This document shows, one piece after another, positions 23,588 through 29,853 of a stretch of DNA of 29,853 bases (position 1 is its first letter; each line of letters begins with the position of its first letter). This DNA is from an uncultured bacterium (GTDB taxonomy: Bacteria > Vulcanimicrobiota > CADAWZ01). Location of the stretch: positions 1 to 29,853 of the forward strand of contig CASEKF010000021.1 of NCBI GenBank assembly GCA_949288455.1. Direction: 5' to 3'. A model generated the notes under the pieces. That model did no database searches. It had not been told where the DNA came from and was given only the letters and a program-made list of their open reading frames with translations. The translations under genes and the position numbers were made by a program.

Positions 23588-23932
23588 TTATTTTTCAAAT
23601 GCTTTTACGGCGTTTTCCTGCGCGTCGAAAATTTTTATATATTCGTCTAGACCGGTTATGTCAAAAATTTTTCGTATGGAAGAGTTTGAACAGACAATTA
23701 GCGCGTCCCCGTTTTTTTCGTTAGATTTCTCTTTTATATTCGCGATGGCGGTTAGTCCGGAACTGTCTATATACCGAACGTTTTCCAAATTTATAATTAC
23801 GTTTATTTTTCCTTCGTCTATCGTTTGGTTTACGTTTTTTTGCAGATCCGCCGCATTCTTTAAATCTAAGTCGCTTTCAATGTTGACCGCTATAGTTTTA
23901 TCGGATATCGCTTCCATACTGGCTATACTCAT
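23588..23932 (-). CDS. STAS-domain anti-sigma factor antagonist (RsbV/SpoIIAA-like)
   Basis: A 114-residue single STAS domain. The phosphorylatable serine lies in YIDSSGLTAIANI (S57/S58), preceded by the hydrophobic strand VIINLENV. Such proteins bind and titrate anti-sigma kinases until phosphorylated, and are switched back by PP2C phosphatases. AGGAG precedes the ATG at good spacing. It converges with the PP2C-like gene, four bases apart. No RsbW-type kinase is seen in this window. Confidence 0.9.
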   Translation of the reverse strand: MSIASMEAISDKTIAVNIESDLDLKNAADLQKNVNQTIDEGKINVIINLENVRYIDSSGLTAIANIKEKSNEKNGDALIVCSNSSIRKIFDITGLDEYIKIFDAQENAVKAFEK

Positions 23933-24146
23933 TATTTTCTCCTTTTTGATCTATACTATAAGTTTTAAATGTTTTCGTCGCTTTTATAGACATTAGCTTT
24001 AATATTCTAAATTTAAAGATGTTGTTAAATATGGATATATTAAAATCCTTCATCATATATTTTAAAGTTTCTGATTTTATTGTTAAAGGTTTTATATGTT
24101 TTTTGTGGAAAGCGCTAATTTTTAGATATTGATAAGCGGGGCGAAT

Positions 24147-24749
24147 ATGAGAATAACGTCTGAATTTATTAGAGATTTTTCCAAGGTTCCTTTTTCTGAA
24201 AATCCTGTTTTTTTAAACGAATATGACGGACAAAAAGTGAATTTTGAATGTTTGACTTCTTTTGAAACGGCTTGGAACGATTTTGGCTTTTTCTTAAGGT
24301 TTAAAGCGGGCGATCCGTTTTCAAAAGATTCTGAACTTATAGAGTCGACTTCTTATTATAGAACTAAAGAATTATGGAAGATAAGTCAGGTATGCGAAGC
24401 TTTTATTGCCTGGGGATCGCCAGATAAATATAGAGAGTTTCAGTTTGCCCCTGACGGTAGGTTTCTCGATATATCGATAGACGCTTCGACGACTCCGAGA
24501 CATGCTGATTTTGATTGGAGATCTCGCCTTCAATATAGAGCTTATACTTTATCCCGCGTTCATATTTGCGAAGCCGTAATTCCTTGGACAGCTTTCCCGG
24601 CTCTTCCGCCTAGCTCCGGAGATATATGGCATGGCAATTTTTTTCGTATTTTTAGTTATGGAGACAGAAGCATTTATATGTCTTGGTCGCCGACGTTTAA
24701 GGTTGATTTTCATCAACCTATCTGTTTTGGAGAAATTTTATTTAGGTAG
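24147..24749 (+). CDS. CBM9-like domain protein without signal peptide
   Basis: A 200-residue protein consisting of one carbohydrate-binding-family-9-like beta-sandwich. Family-like features are EAFIAWGSPDKYREFQFAPD, VHICEAVIPWTAF, GNFFRIF followed by SWSPTFKVDFHQPICFGEILF near the C-terminus (split here by a few residues). Most relatives are exported or fused to enzymes; this one has no signal peptide or catalytic domain. ATG 24147 is preferred to the TTG at 24129, with a GGGG-type site a few bases upstream. The ~210 bases before it (23933-24146) show no convincing gene. Confidence 0.75.
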   Translation: MRITSEFIRDFSKVPFSENPVFLNEYDGQKVNFECLTSFETAWNDFGFFLRFKAGDPFSKDSELIESTSYYRTKELWKISQVCEAFIAWGSPDKYREFQFAPDGRFLDISIDASTTPRHADFDWRSRLQYRAYTLSRVHICEAVIPWTAFPALPPSSGDIWHGNFFRIFSYGDRSIYMSWSPTFKVDFHQPICFGEILFR

Positions 24750-24777
24750 AAAAATATTTTTGTCAGGAGTTCAAAAT

Positions 24778-25644
24778 ATGGCTTTTTGCGAGTCGGAAGC
24801 CGATTTCAAAAAACAATTAGTTTCTAAAAAAGCGTCTGATTTATATCTTTTGCCTTGCGTGAATTATATCGGACAGGCTAAAGATTCTCAGCGGGATTAT
24901 GCCGATATCGCCGCAGAAATGATAATAAAAGGGGAGCTTGAGTTTTCTCCCGCGGAGCTGTCAGGTATGGAATTTTTATTGTCGTGTCCTGTTCGAGCGA
25001 AAGGAGAATCGATCCCTCTTTATTCTTCGGGAAGATTTATCAGCCTCGGCGAGCGGATTGCGGCCCGTATGTTTGAAACTGAGCTTGAAGCTCAGATTTA
25101 CGGCGAGAATTGCGTCGTGTCAGATTATAGCGTTCCGGTTGGAAATTCAGGAAAATTTATAGACCTTGTTTTTACCTCCACTGGATATAAGCTCCCTGAT
25201 TTTTTACGCTTAGACGACATAGATCTTGAATCGAAGAACGATCCGGTATGGCGTTACATGTCAAGAATAAGACACAATTTAAAAAAAGAACCTAGAAGTC
25301 TTGTAATTTCGTCTCTTAAAACGTCCGATTCTGAGGATGGACTTTTAAAGTCTGCTATTGAAATCGAAACGTTCTACCGTAAAATATCTCATGACGTTTT
25401 TAAAAAGCGCTATTCTAAGAAAAATATAGAAAAAGCGGTCGTTTTATTTGAAGATTCAAGAGCGGCTAGGGAATATTTTTCTTCTGATTTTAAACATGTC
25501 AGAGGTCTTATGTCGAGTTGGAAAATAGCCGTCTTATTTGCCAAAGAATTTTACGTCGACGTAGAACCGCGTTTTAACGAGTATCATATAAGTTCCGTAA
25601 CTCATATTTTTAAAGATTACTACGCTCAGTTAGACTCTATATAG
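24778..25644 (+). CDS. Unrecognised cytosolic protein
   Basis: A 288-residue protein without signal peptide or membrane segment, which I cannot assign. The N-terminal half is mixed alpha/beta (ASDLYLLPCVNYIGQA, SLGERIAARMFETELEAQIY). The C-terminal half is basic and helical (RYMSRIRHNLKKEPRSLVIS, KKRYSKKNIEKAVVLFED). ATG 24778 has AGGAG (24765-24769) eight bases upstream. A longer in-frame extension back to 24631 overlaps the CBM9-like gene and is rejected. It is 28 bases after that gene and 44 before the S41 protease, so the three may form one unit. Confidence 0.7.
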   Translation: MAFCESEADFKKQLVSKKASDLYLLPCVNYIGQAKDSQRDYADIAAEMIIKGELEFSPAELSGMEFLLSCPVRAKGESIPLYSSGRFISLGERIAARMFETELEAQIYGENCVVSDYSVPVGNSGKFIDLVFTSTGYKLPDFLRLDDIDLESKNDPVWRYMSRIRHNLKKEPRSLVISSLKTSDSEDGLLKSAIEIETFYRKISHDVFKKRYSKKNIEKAVVLFEDSRAAREYFSSDFKHVRGLMSSWKIAVLFAKEFYVDVEPRFNEYHISSVTHIFKDYYAQLDSI

Positions 25645-25688
25645 CTCCCTGATTCGGTAAATTTTTATTTTATTTAGGTAATTGCGAT

Positions 25689-26948
25689 ATGAAAAGAACG
25701 ATATTTATTTATTTGTTTGTTTTTATTTTCTTAACGGTTCCGGTTTTTGGCTTTTCTTCTCAGAGTTCCGTATCGTTAAGGTCGTTGTCTCAGATTTGTT
25801 CCGCTATACGGACTGAATTTTATGCGCCGGTATCGGAACGGCGTTTAATACAAGGAGCTATCGATGAAATTTCAAAAAAATATAATTTGAAAGACGTCGG
25901 GATAAGCGAATCTTCAGAGCCTTTCGCTATTTTAACCGATATTTTTAGAAAATATCCAGACGACTCGCAAAAGTTATGGGAACTTTCGGTAAGAGGCATG
26001 TTGAAAAGTCTGGACGATCCCTATTCGTTATTTTTGGACAGCGCTCAATGGACGTATTTTAGACAAGTTTCATCAGGAAAAGAAGTGGTAGGCATCGGAG
26101 TTGAGATCGCCGTTAAAAACGGAGAATTTACGATCGTGTCGCCGATAGAAGGAGGAAATGCGGAGAAATCGGGGGTTCTTCCCGGAGATATAATATTAAA
26201 AGTAGCGGGACAAAATATAGCCGGTATGGACGAAACCGACGTTCTAAATTTATTCGACGGTTCGCCGGGAACTTTTCTTGAACTTACGGTTCGCCGGGGA
26301 AACCAGATCAAAAATTTTAAAATAAAAAGGGCCGAGATTTCCCTTAAGCCTCCTAAAGCTTCTCTTTTAAAATCCGGGATTACCGCGGGATATTTAAAAA
26401 TTTCTTATTTTTCCGAAAATACGGACGAAGAAGTTAAGTCGTCTCTTCAGAAAATAAAGAATGCCGGCATTAAAAATTTGATAATAGATTTGAGAAATAA
26501 TCCCGGCGGAGATTTTATGGCGTCGGTTAGACTCGCGTCTTTGTTTGTAGGCAGAAAAGATATCGTAATATCGATGAAAAAGGGAGGGAATTCGGAGTAT
26601 ATCAAAGGGACGTGCGATTCTCTTTTTAGCTTTAATACGATAATTCTTATAAATAACGGTTCGGCAAGCGCTTCGGAAATATTTGCCGGAGCTTTGCAGG
26701 ATTATAAGCAAGCCGTTTTAATAGGCGAGTCCAGTTTTGGAAAGGCTTTGATACAATCTGTATATTCTTTTCCCGGAAATACCGGTTGCAAGATTACTAC
26801 CGCAAGATATTATACGGCTAAAGGACAGGATATTTTAAATAAGGGGTTGAGGCCGGACATACGCTTAGTAGATTCAAGTCCGTCTAAAGATATTTCAAAA
26901 GACGAAGGAATTAAAGCGGCGTTAAAGGAATTGTCTCGTAGCCGTTAA
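25689..26948 (+). CDS. S41 family carboxy-terminal processing protease (CtpA-like)
   Basis: A 419-residue exported serine protease. It has a signal peptide (residues 1-~22), an N-terminal helical region, a PDZ domain (~135-205, GVEIAVKNGEF to FLELTVRRG), and the S41 catalytic core with LIIDLRNNPGGDF, the nucleophile in GSASASE (324-330) and the general-base lysine in SSFGKALIQ (K352). The usual GKGxVQ motif is here GKALIQ. Family members trim C-termini of envelope and periplasmic proteins. The length is typical for CtpA. A palindromic hairpin follows the stop. Confidence 0.93.
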   Translation: MKRTIFIYLFVFIFLTVPVFGFSSQSSVSLRSLSQICSAIRTEFYAPVSERRLIQGAIDEISKKYNLKDVGISESSEPFAILTDIFRKYPDDSQKLWELSVRGMLKSLDDPYSLFLDSAQWTYFRQVSSGKEVVGIGVEIAVKNGEFTIVSPIEGGNAEKSGVLPGDIILKVAGQNIAGMDETDVLNLFDGSPGTFLELTVRRGNQIKNFKIKRAEISLKPPKASLLKSGITAGYLKISYFSENTDEEVKSSLQKIKNAGIKNLIIDLRNNPGGDFMASVRLASLFVGRKDIVISMKKGGNSEYIKGTCDSLFSFNTIILINNGSASASEIFAGALQDYKQAVLIGESSFGKALIQSVYSFPGNTGCKITTARYYTAKGQDILNKGLRPDIRLVDSSPSKDISKDEGIKAALKELSRSR

Positions 26949-26962
26949 GTTTATAAGATAAT

Positions 26963-26985
26963 CCCCCGATTTTAGAAGTCGGGGG
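26963..26985. terminator. GC-rich hairpin between convergent genes
   Basis: CCCCCGA (26963-26969) pairs perfectly with TCGGGGG (26979-26985) around a nine-base loop. It lies between the S41 protease gene and the leftward fmdB-like gene. There is no strong T-tract on either side, so it may act as a weak or factor-assisted bidirectional terminator. Confidence 0.6.
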
Positions 26986-27006
26986 ACGGTTTGAAATCGT
27001 AAAGAT

Positions 27007-27345
27007 TTAAGCGCATGCGGCCGATTTTTCCGCGCTTTTAGGCGCAGACGATTGAGATCCGCTTGAAGCGGCGGTTGGCGAAGAAGCTGATTGATTATTC
27101 GAAGACGAATCGACTTTTAAATTCTTTTTATCATGTTCGGCGGGTTTGGAAGAGGAATTATTGCCATGAGCATAGTCGTTTATATAAAATCCGCTTCCTT
27201 TAAAAATTACGGAAACAGGAGCGATAATTTTTTCTAGCGCTTCGCCGCAAGTTTCGCATAAATATATTTTGCCGGTATTTTCTGTTCGTTGGAAAATTTC
27301 GGTATGTTCGCCGCATTTAGGACATTTGTAACAGTAAATAGGCAT
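27007..27345 (-). CDS. FmdB-family zinc-ribbon protein
   Basis: A 112-residue protein with an N-terminal zinc ribbon MPIYCYKCPKCGE (C-x2-C) and YLCETCGEAL (C-x2-C), followed by IFKGSGFYIND. This is the FmdB/putative-regulator family, whose biochemical role is unclear. The C-terminal half is a low-complexity Ser/Ala/Lys-rich tail, longer than in minimal members. AGAGGTGAG precedes the ATG. It is downstream of gpmI on the same strand, separated by 113 bases that contain a hairpin. Confidence 0.88.
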   Translation of the reverse strand: MPIYCYKCPKCGEHTEIFQRTENTGKIYLCETCGEALEKIIAPVSVIFKGSGFYINDYAHGNNSSSKPAEHDKKNLKVDSSSNNQSASSPTAASSGSQSSAPKSAEKSAACA

Positions 27346-27388
27346 AGAAGCTCACCTCTTTTTTCTTAATTGCCATATAATTGAACGA

Positions 27389-27405
27389 GCGTTGGCAAGC
27401 AACGC
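27389..27405. other. Short hairpin between gpmI and the fmdB-like gene
   Basis: GCGTTG (27389-27394) pairs perfectly with CAACGC (27400-27405) around GCAAG. Leftward it is not followed by a T-run, so it is a weak terminator candidate for gpmI, or a leader hairpin for the fmdB-like gene. Confidence 0.4.
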
Positions 27406-27458
27406 CCGTAAGTTTTATTTAGTGTCAAAAAATAATATAATTTTATTTCTATATCTTG

Positions 27459-28976
27459 TCAAGCTTTTATCAGAAGATTTTCCCCGGTCATATCGGCGGG
27501 TTGAGGGATTTTAAGGATATGTAGAAGCGTCGGAGCGACGTCGGCAAGTCTTCCGTTTTTCAGTTTATATCCGGGATAATTTATTAGAGAGCAAGTCACG
27601 TCAAACGTTGTGTGGGCGGTAAACGGGAGTTCGCCGTCTTTCATTTTTTCGCAGTTGCCATGATCTGATGTCACTAGGGCGACTCCTCCCTTTTTTACTA
27701 TAGCGTCTACGACTTTTCCAAGACATTCGTCAACTACTTTTACGGCTTCTATCGCAGCGCTCAGAACTCCGGTATGTCCTACCATGTCTCCGTTGGCAAA
27801 ATTTAAGATTATGACGTCATAGTTATCCATCGCTTGAAGGAATTTTTCAGTGACTTCATAAGCGCTCATAGACGGCTTTAAATCGTATGTAGCGACTTTC
27901 GGAGACGGCACTAGAATTCTATCTTCTCCCTCAAAAGGAGTCTCGTTTTGCCCGTTAAAGAAAAACGTTACGTGAGCGTATTTTTCCGTTTCGGCTATTC
28001 TTAGCTGTTTTAAGCCCGCTTTAGATATGACTTCTCCAAAAATATTTTTATTTTTGATTTCGTCGAAGGCTACGTTGAAATTACCGTTTGCATAATATCG
28101 GGAAAATGCCGTATATTCTATATTTATTTTTTTACGAGGGAATTCCGTAAAGTTTTCCTCGGTAAAAGCTCTGGTTAATTCTCTGGCTCTATCTAATCTA
28201 TAGTTAAAATGAATGAAGGCGTCGCCGTCTTTTATTCCTGAAAAATTTCCTATTACGCATGGTATTACAAATTCGTCGGTTACTCCGTTGTCATATGACG
28301 CTTGCAGAGCTTTGAAAATATTGTCAAATTTTTCTCCTGTTCCTTCCGCTAAACAATCATACGACTTTTTTATTCTACCCCATCTGTTGTCGCGATCCAT
28401 AGCGTAATATCTTCCATGGAGGGAAGATATTTTCCCGATATCCAGTTCAGTTATTTTTTCTTGTAGTTCTCTAATGAATTTTTCCGCGCTTTGGGGAGGA
28501 GTGTCTCTTCCGTCGGAAAAAATGTGGATATGCGCTTGTTCTTTTTTTATTCCATATTGTTTAGCCATTTTTAGAAGCGCATACAGGTGAGTATTCATCG
28601 CATGCACGCCCTGATTTTGTAAAAGCCCGGCTATGTGAAGATTGGAATTATTTTTTAAAGCAGTCTCTATAGCTGTTTTAAACGCCTGATTTGAAAAAAA
28701 AGAATTGTCTTCTATGGATTTGTTAATCCTTACCATCATTTCGTCGATTACTCTTCCTGAGCCTAAATTGATATGGCCTACTTCTGAATTACCCTGGAAA
28801 CCGGGAGCTAAACCTACGTCAAGTCCGCTGCATTTTAGCATGGAATAAGGATATTTTCGCAGTATTGAGGTCATAACCGGGGTTTTTGCAATTTTTGTCG
28901 CGTCTCCTTCTTTTTCATAATCTTCGCATGGATTTATTCCCCAGCCGTCTCTTATTATAAGGCAAACAGGTTTCAT
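27459..28976 (-). CDS. gpmI: 2,3-bisphosphoglycerate-independent phosphoglycerate mutase
   Basis: A 505-residue glycolytic enzyme that interconverts 3- and 2-phosphoglycerate through a phosphoserine. It shows LIIRDGWGINP, the nucleophilic Ser in GNSEVGHINLGSGR (S64), FSDGRDTPP, NYRLDRARELT and the alkaline-phosphatase-type metal motifs ANGDMVGHTG, VTSDHGNCEKM and AHTTFDV. ATG at 28976 is preferred because GGAGG lies five bases upstream; the longer frame begins inside that site. The length is normal. It may share a transcript with the fmdB-like gene. Confidence 0.97.
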   Translation of the reverse strand: MKPVCLIIRDGWGINPCEDYEKEGDATKIAKTPVMTSILRKYPYSMLKCSGLDVGLAPGFQGNSEVGHINLGSGRVIDEMMVRINKSIEDNSFFSNQAFKTAIETALKNNSNLHIAGLLQNQGVHAMNTHLYALLKMAKQYGIKKEQAHIHIFSDGRDTPPQSAEKFIRELQEKITELDIGKISSLHGRYYAMDRDNRWGRIKKSYDCLAEGTGEKFDNIFKALQASYDNGVTDEFVIPCVIGNFSGIKDGDAFIHFNYRLDRARELTRAFTEENFTEFPRKKINIEYTAFSRYYANGNFNVAFDEIKNKNIFGEVISKAGLKQLRIAETEKYAHVTFFFNGQNETPFEGEDRILVPSPKVATYDLKPSMSAYEVTEKFLQAMDNYDVIILNFANGDMVGHTGVLSAAIEAVKVVDECLGKVVDAIVKKGGVALVTSDHGNCEKMKDGELPFTAHTTFDVTCSLINYPGYKLKNGRLADVAPTLLHILKIPQPADMTGENLLIKA

Positions 28977-29045
28977 GGTAACCTCCAAATATTATTATGT
29001 AAAATATATTTTTGGCTTAAATTTAGGTATACGTTCAGATAATAT

Positions 29046-29075
29046 ATTATAGTTATTCCTTTCGCAAAATGCAAA
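29046..29075 (-). promoter_or_regulatory. Probable gpmI promoter
   Basis: On the minus strand, a consensus -10 TATAAT (29046-29051) lies 18 bases after a -35-like TTTGCA (29070-29075). This leaves a leader of about 60 bases before the GGAGG and ATG. Confidence 0.5.
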
Positions 29076-29154
29076 TTATTCTTTATCGCGCGCCGTTTAA
29101 TAAATATTATTATTTTCGACTATGTAAAATTTGTAAGCAAATAGATTGTTTTTT

Positions 29155-29187
29155 GTATTTTTTTATGAAAATTTCATAAAAAAATAC
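29155..29187. repeat. Perfect 16-bp-arm AT-rich palindrome
   Basis: GTATTTTTTTATGAAA (29155-29170) and TTTCATAAAAAAATAC (29172-29187) are perfect inverted copies around a single A. It lies between the divergent gpmI and Spy-like promoters. It looks like an operator or bent-DNA element rather than a terminator. No other feature is seen in the ~100 bases around it. Confidence 0.6.
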
Positions 29188-29217
29188 GACGTTTTAATAG
29201 AATTTTAAGAAGTTATT

Positions 29218-29226
29218 TGCTAAAAT
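29218..29226 (+). promoter_or_regulatory. Possible extended -10 of the Spy-like gene
   Basis: TGC followed by TAAAAT (29221-29226) forms an extended -10-like element; no good -35 is seen. A start near 29233 would leave a ~42-base leader with AAAGGGG (29259-29265) nine bases before ATG 29275. Confidence 0.35.
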
Positions 29227-29274
29227 GAAAAGAGCTTTACAAATATTAAAATAATTTGAAAGGGGTAAAATAGT

Positions 29275-29853
29275 ATGAAAATTAATTTGTCTTTACTTTC
29301 GCTTTCTGTCGCGGCGTTTTTATGCTTGAATATACTTTCCGCCGAAAGTCAGGAAGCGGAACCTGCGCCTTCTCCTTCAGAACAGGTTCAGAGCAATTTC
29401 TGCCCTTATAAAGGAGGCCCTTGTCATAACCATCATAGACATCATGGGAAAAAGGATTTTTTAAAGCTTACCGACGAACAGAAAGAACAAGCGAGAGAAA
29501 TTTTTTCTAAAGCCCGCGAGGAGAAAGAAAAGCTTCTTACCGCCGAACAGAAAGAGCAAATAAAAGCTAATAGACCCGCTAGGGACAAGAAGCCGGACAG
29601 AAAAAATAGACTTGATTTGACTGACGAACAGAAGAGACAGTTTAGAGAGATCGATCGACAGGCCCGCGAGGAGAAAGAAAAGCTTCTTACCGCCGAGCAG
29701 AAAGAGCAGATGAAGGCAAATAGACTCGCTAGGGACAAGAAGCCGGACAGAAAAAATAGACTTGATTTGACTGACGAACAGAAGAGACAATTTAGAGAGA
29801 TCGATAGGCAGGCCCGCGAGGAGAAAGAAAAGCTTCTTACCGCCGAGCAGAAA
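29275..29853 (+). CDS. Secreted Spy/CpxP-like LTxxQ repeat protein (partial)
   Basis: 193 codons are visible and the frame is open at the window edge. Residues 1-23 are a signal peptide (ending LNILSA). A Pro/Glu spacer leads to a Cys/His cluster, CPYKGGPCHNHHRHHGKK (43-60), that could bind metal. The rest is very charged, helical and repetitive, with LTDEQ and LTAEQ motifs like the LTxxQ motifs of Spy/CpxP periplasmic chaperones. Each 50-residue unit has both. Known Spy proteins carry two motifs in total; here at least six occur, so only the motif, not the whole fold, supports the call. AAAGGGG precedes the ATG. Confidence 0.75.
   Translation, partial: MKINLSLLSLSVAAFLCLNILSAESQEAEPAPSPSEQVQSNFCPYKGGPCHNHHRHHGKKDFLKLTDEQKEQAREIFSKAREEKEKLLTAEQKEQIKANRPARDKKPDRKNRLDLTDEQKRQFREIDRQAREEKEKLLTAEQKEQMKANRLARDKKPDRKNRLDLTDEQKRQFREIDRQAREEKEKLLTAEQK
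29461..29853 (+). repeat. 150-bp in-frame tandem repeat (2.6 copies, open at edge)
   Basis: Units begin at 29461, 29611 and 29761; the third is cut by the window end. In the shared 93 bases, units 2 and 3 differ at only three positions (29640/29790, and two in the Arg codon at 29656-29658/29806-29808), and all are synonymous. Unit 1 differs from unit 2 at eight of 50 residues, mostly in its first third. The pattern fits stepwise duplication with the newest copies toward the 3' end. Confidence 0.92.

Noticed and set aside
23658-23996. Plus-strand frame opposite the STAS gene
   Set aside because: It lies antisense to a clear STAS domain, has no ribosome site and shows no recognisable protein features.
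24631-24777. Upstream extension of the 24778 gene overlapping the CBM9-like gene
   Set aside because: A strong AGGAG site directly before ATG 24778 and the low plausibility of the overlapped segment favour the shorter start.
29442-29790. Long minus-strand open frames opposite the repeat protein
   Set aside because: They are antisense shadows caused by the repeat's biased codons; the plus frame has a ribosome site, a signal peptide and synonymous-only changes between units.

Overview
The window is an AT-rich stretch from a strictly or mostly anaerobic, diderm-type bacterium. The anaerobe signals are HydE with a TM1266-type hydrogenase regulator, rubrerythrin and several radical-SAM enzymes. 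The envelope signals are signal peptides, a CtpA-type protease and a Spy/CpxP-like secreted protein. Isoprenoids come from the MEP pathway (IspF). Start codons are mixed ATG/TTG/GTG, and many genes have clear AGGAG-type ribosome sites. The phylum cannot be fixed from the sequence alone; a lineage such as Elusimicrobiota would fit, but that is a guess. No phage, transposon, CRISPR array or rRNA is visible.

Layout. 1-386: mostly non-coding and rich in inverted repeats, leading to a strong promoter. 387-505: initiator tRNA-fMet with its own terminator. 536-2764: three membrane proteins (MATE exporter, PQ-loop-like protein, and a convergent ECF S-component). 2819-8292: a tight rightward run of ATP-grasp ligase, NUDIX hydrolase, TatD nuclease, TM1266-like regulator, hydE, an unrecognised protein and rsmA. 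8315-9484: leftward queE plus a membrane protein. 9483-13282: rightward ispF, a B12-type radical-SAM protein, a MurG-like glycosyltransferase and a small exported protein. 13322-16006: leftward tsaE-tsaB-rimI-tsaD, the bacterial t6A core with an acetyltransferase. 16224-20493: rightward PHP phosphoesterase, a NuoC/EchD-like remnant, an exported TPR protein, an ECF sigma factor, a probable zinc anti-sigma factor and an aminotransferase, followed by rubrerythrin with a strong terminator. 21309-23932: leftward efp, a rightward membrane-anchored PP2C-like pseudophosphatase and a convergent STAS anti-anti-sigma protein. 24147-26948: a cytosolic CBM9-like protein, an unknown protein and an S41 protease. 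27007-28976: leftward fmdB-like gene and gpmI. 29275-end: a secreted, His-rich protein built of 150-bp tandem repeats and cut by the window edge.

Most of the window is housekeeping. The points most worth a second look are: the PP2C-like protein that has lost its metal-binding aspartates, beside a STAS protein; the NuoC-type gene with an altered signature motif; the unrecognised gene between hydE and rsmA; the head-to-head queE/ispF start codons sharing CATG; the near-identical 150-bp repeats whose differences are all silent; and several perfect dyads at promoters (16035-16063, 21951-22005, 29155-29187). I found no convincing evidence of a wholly new multi-gene system.
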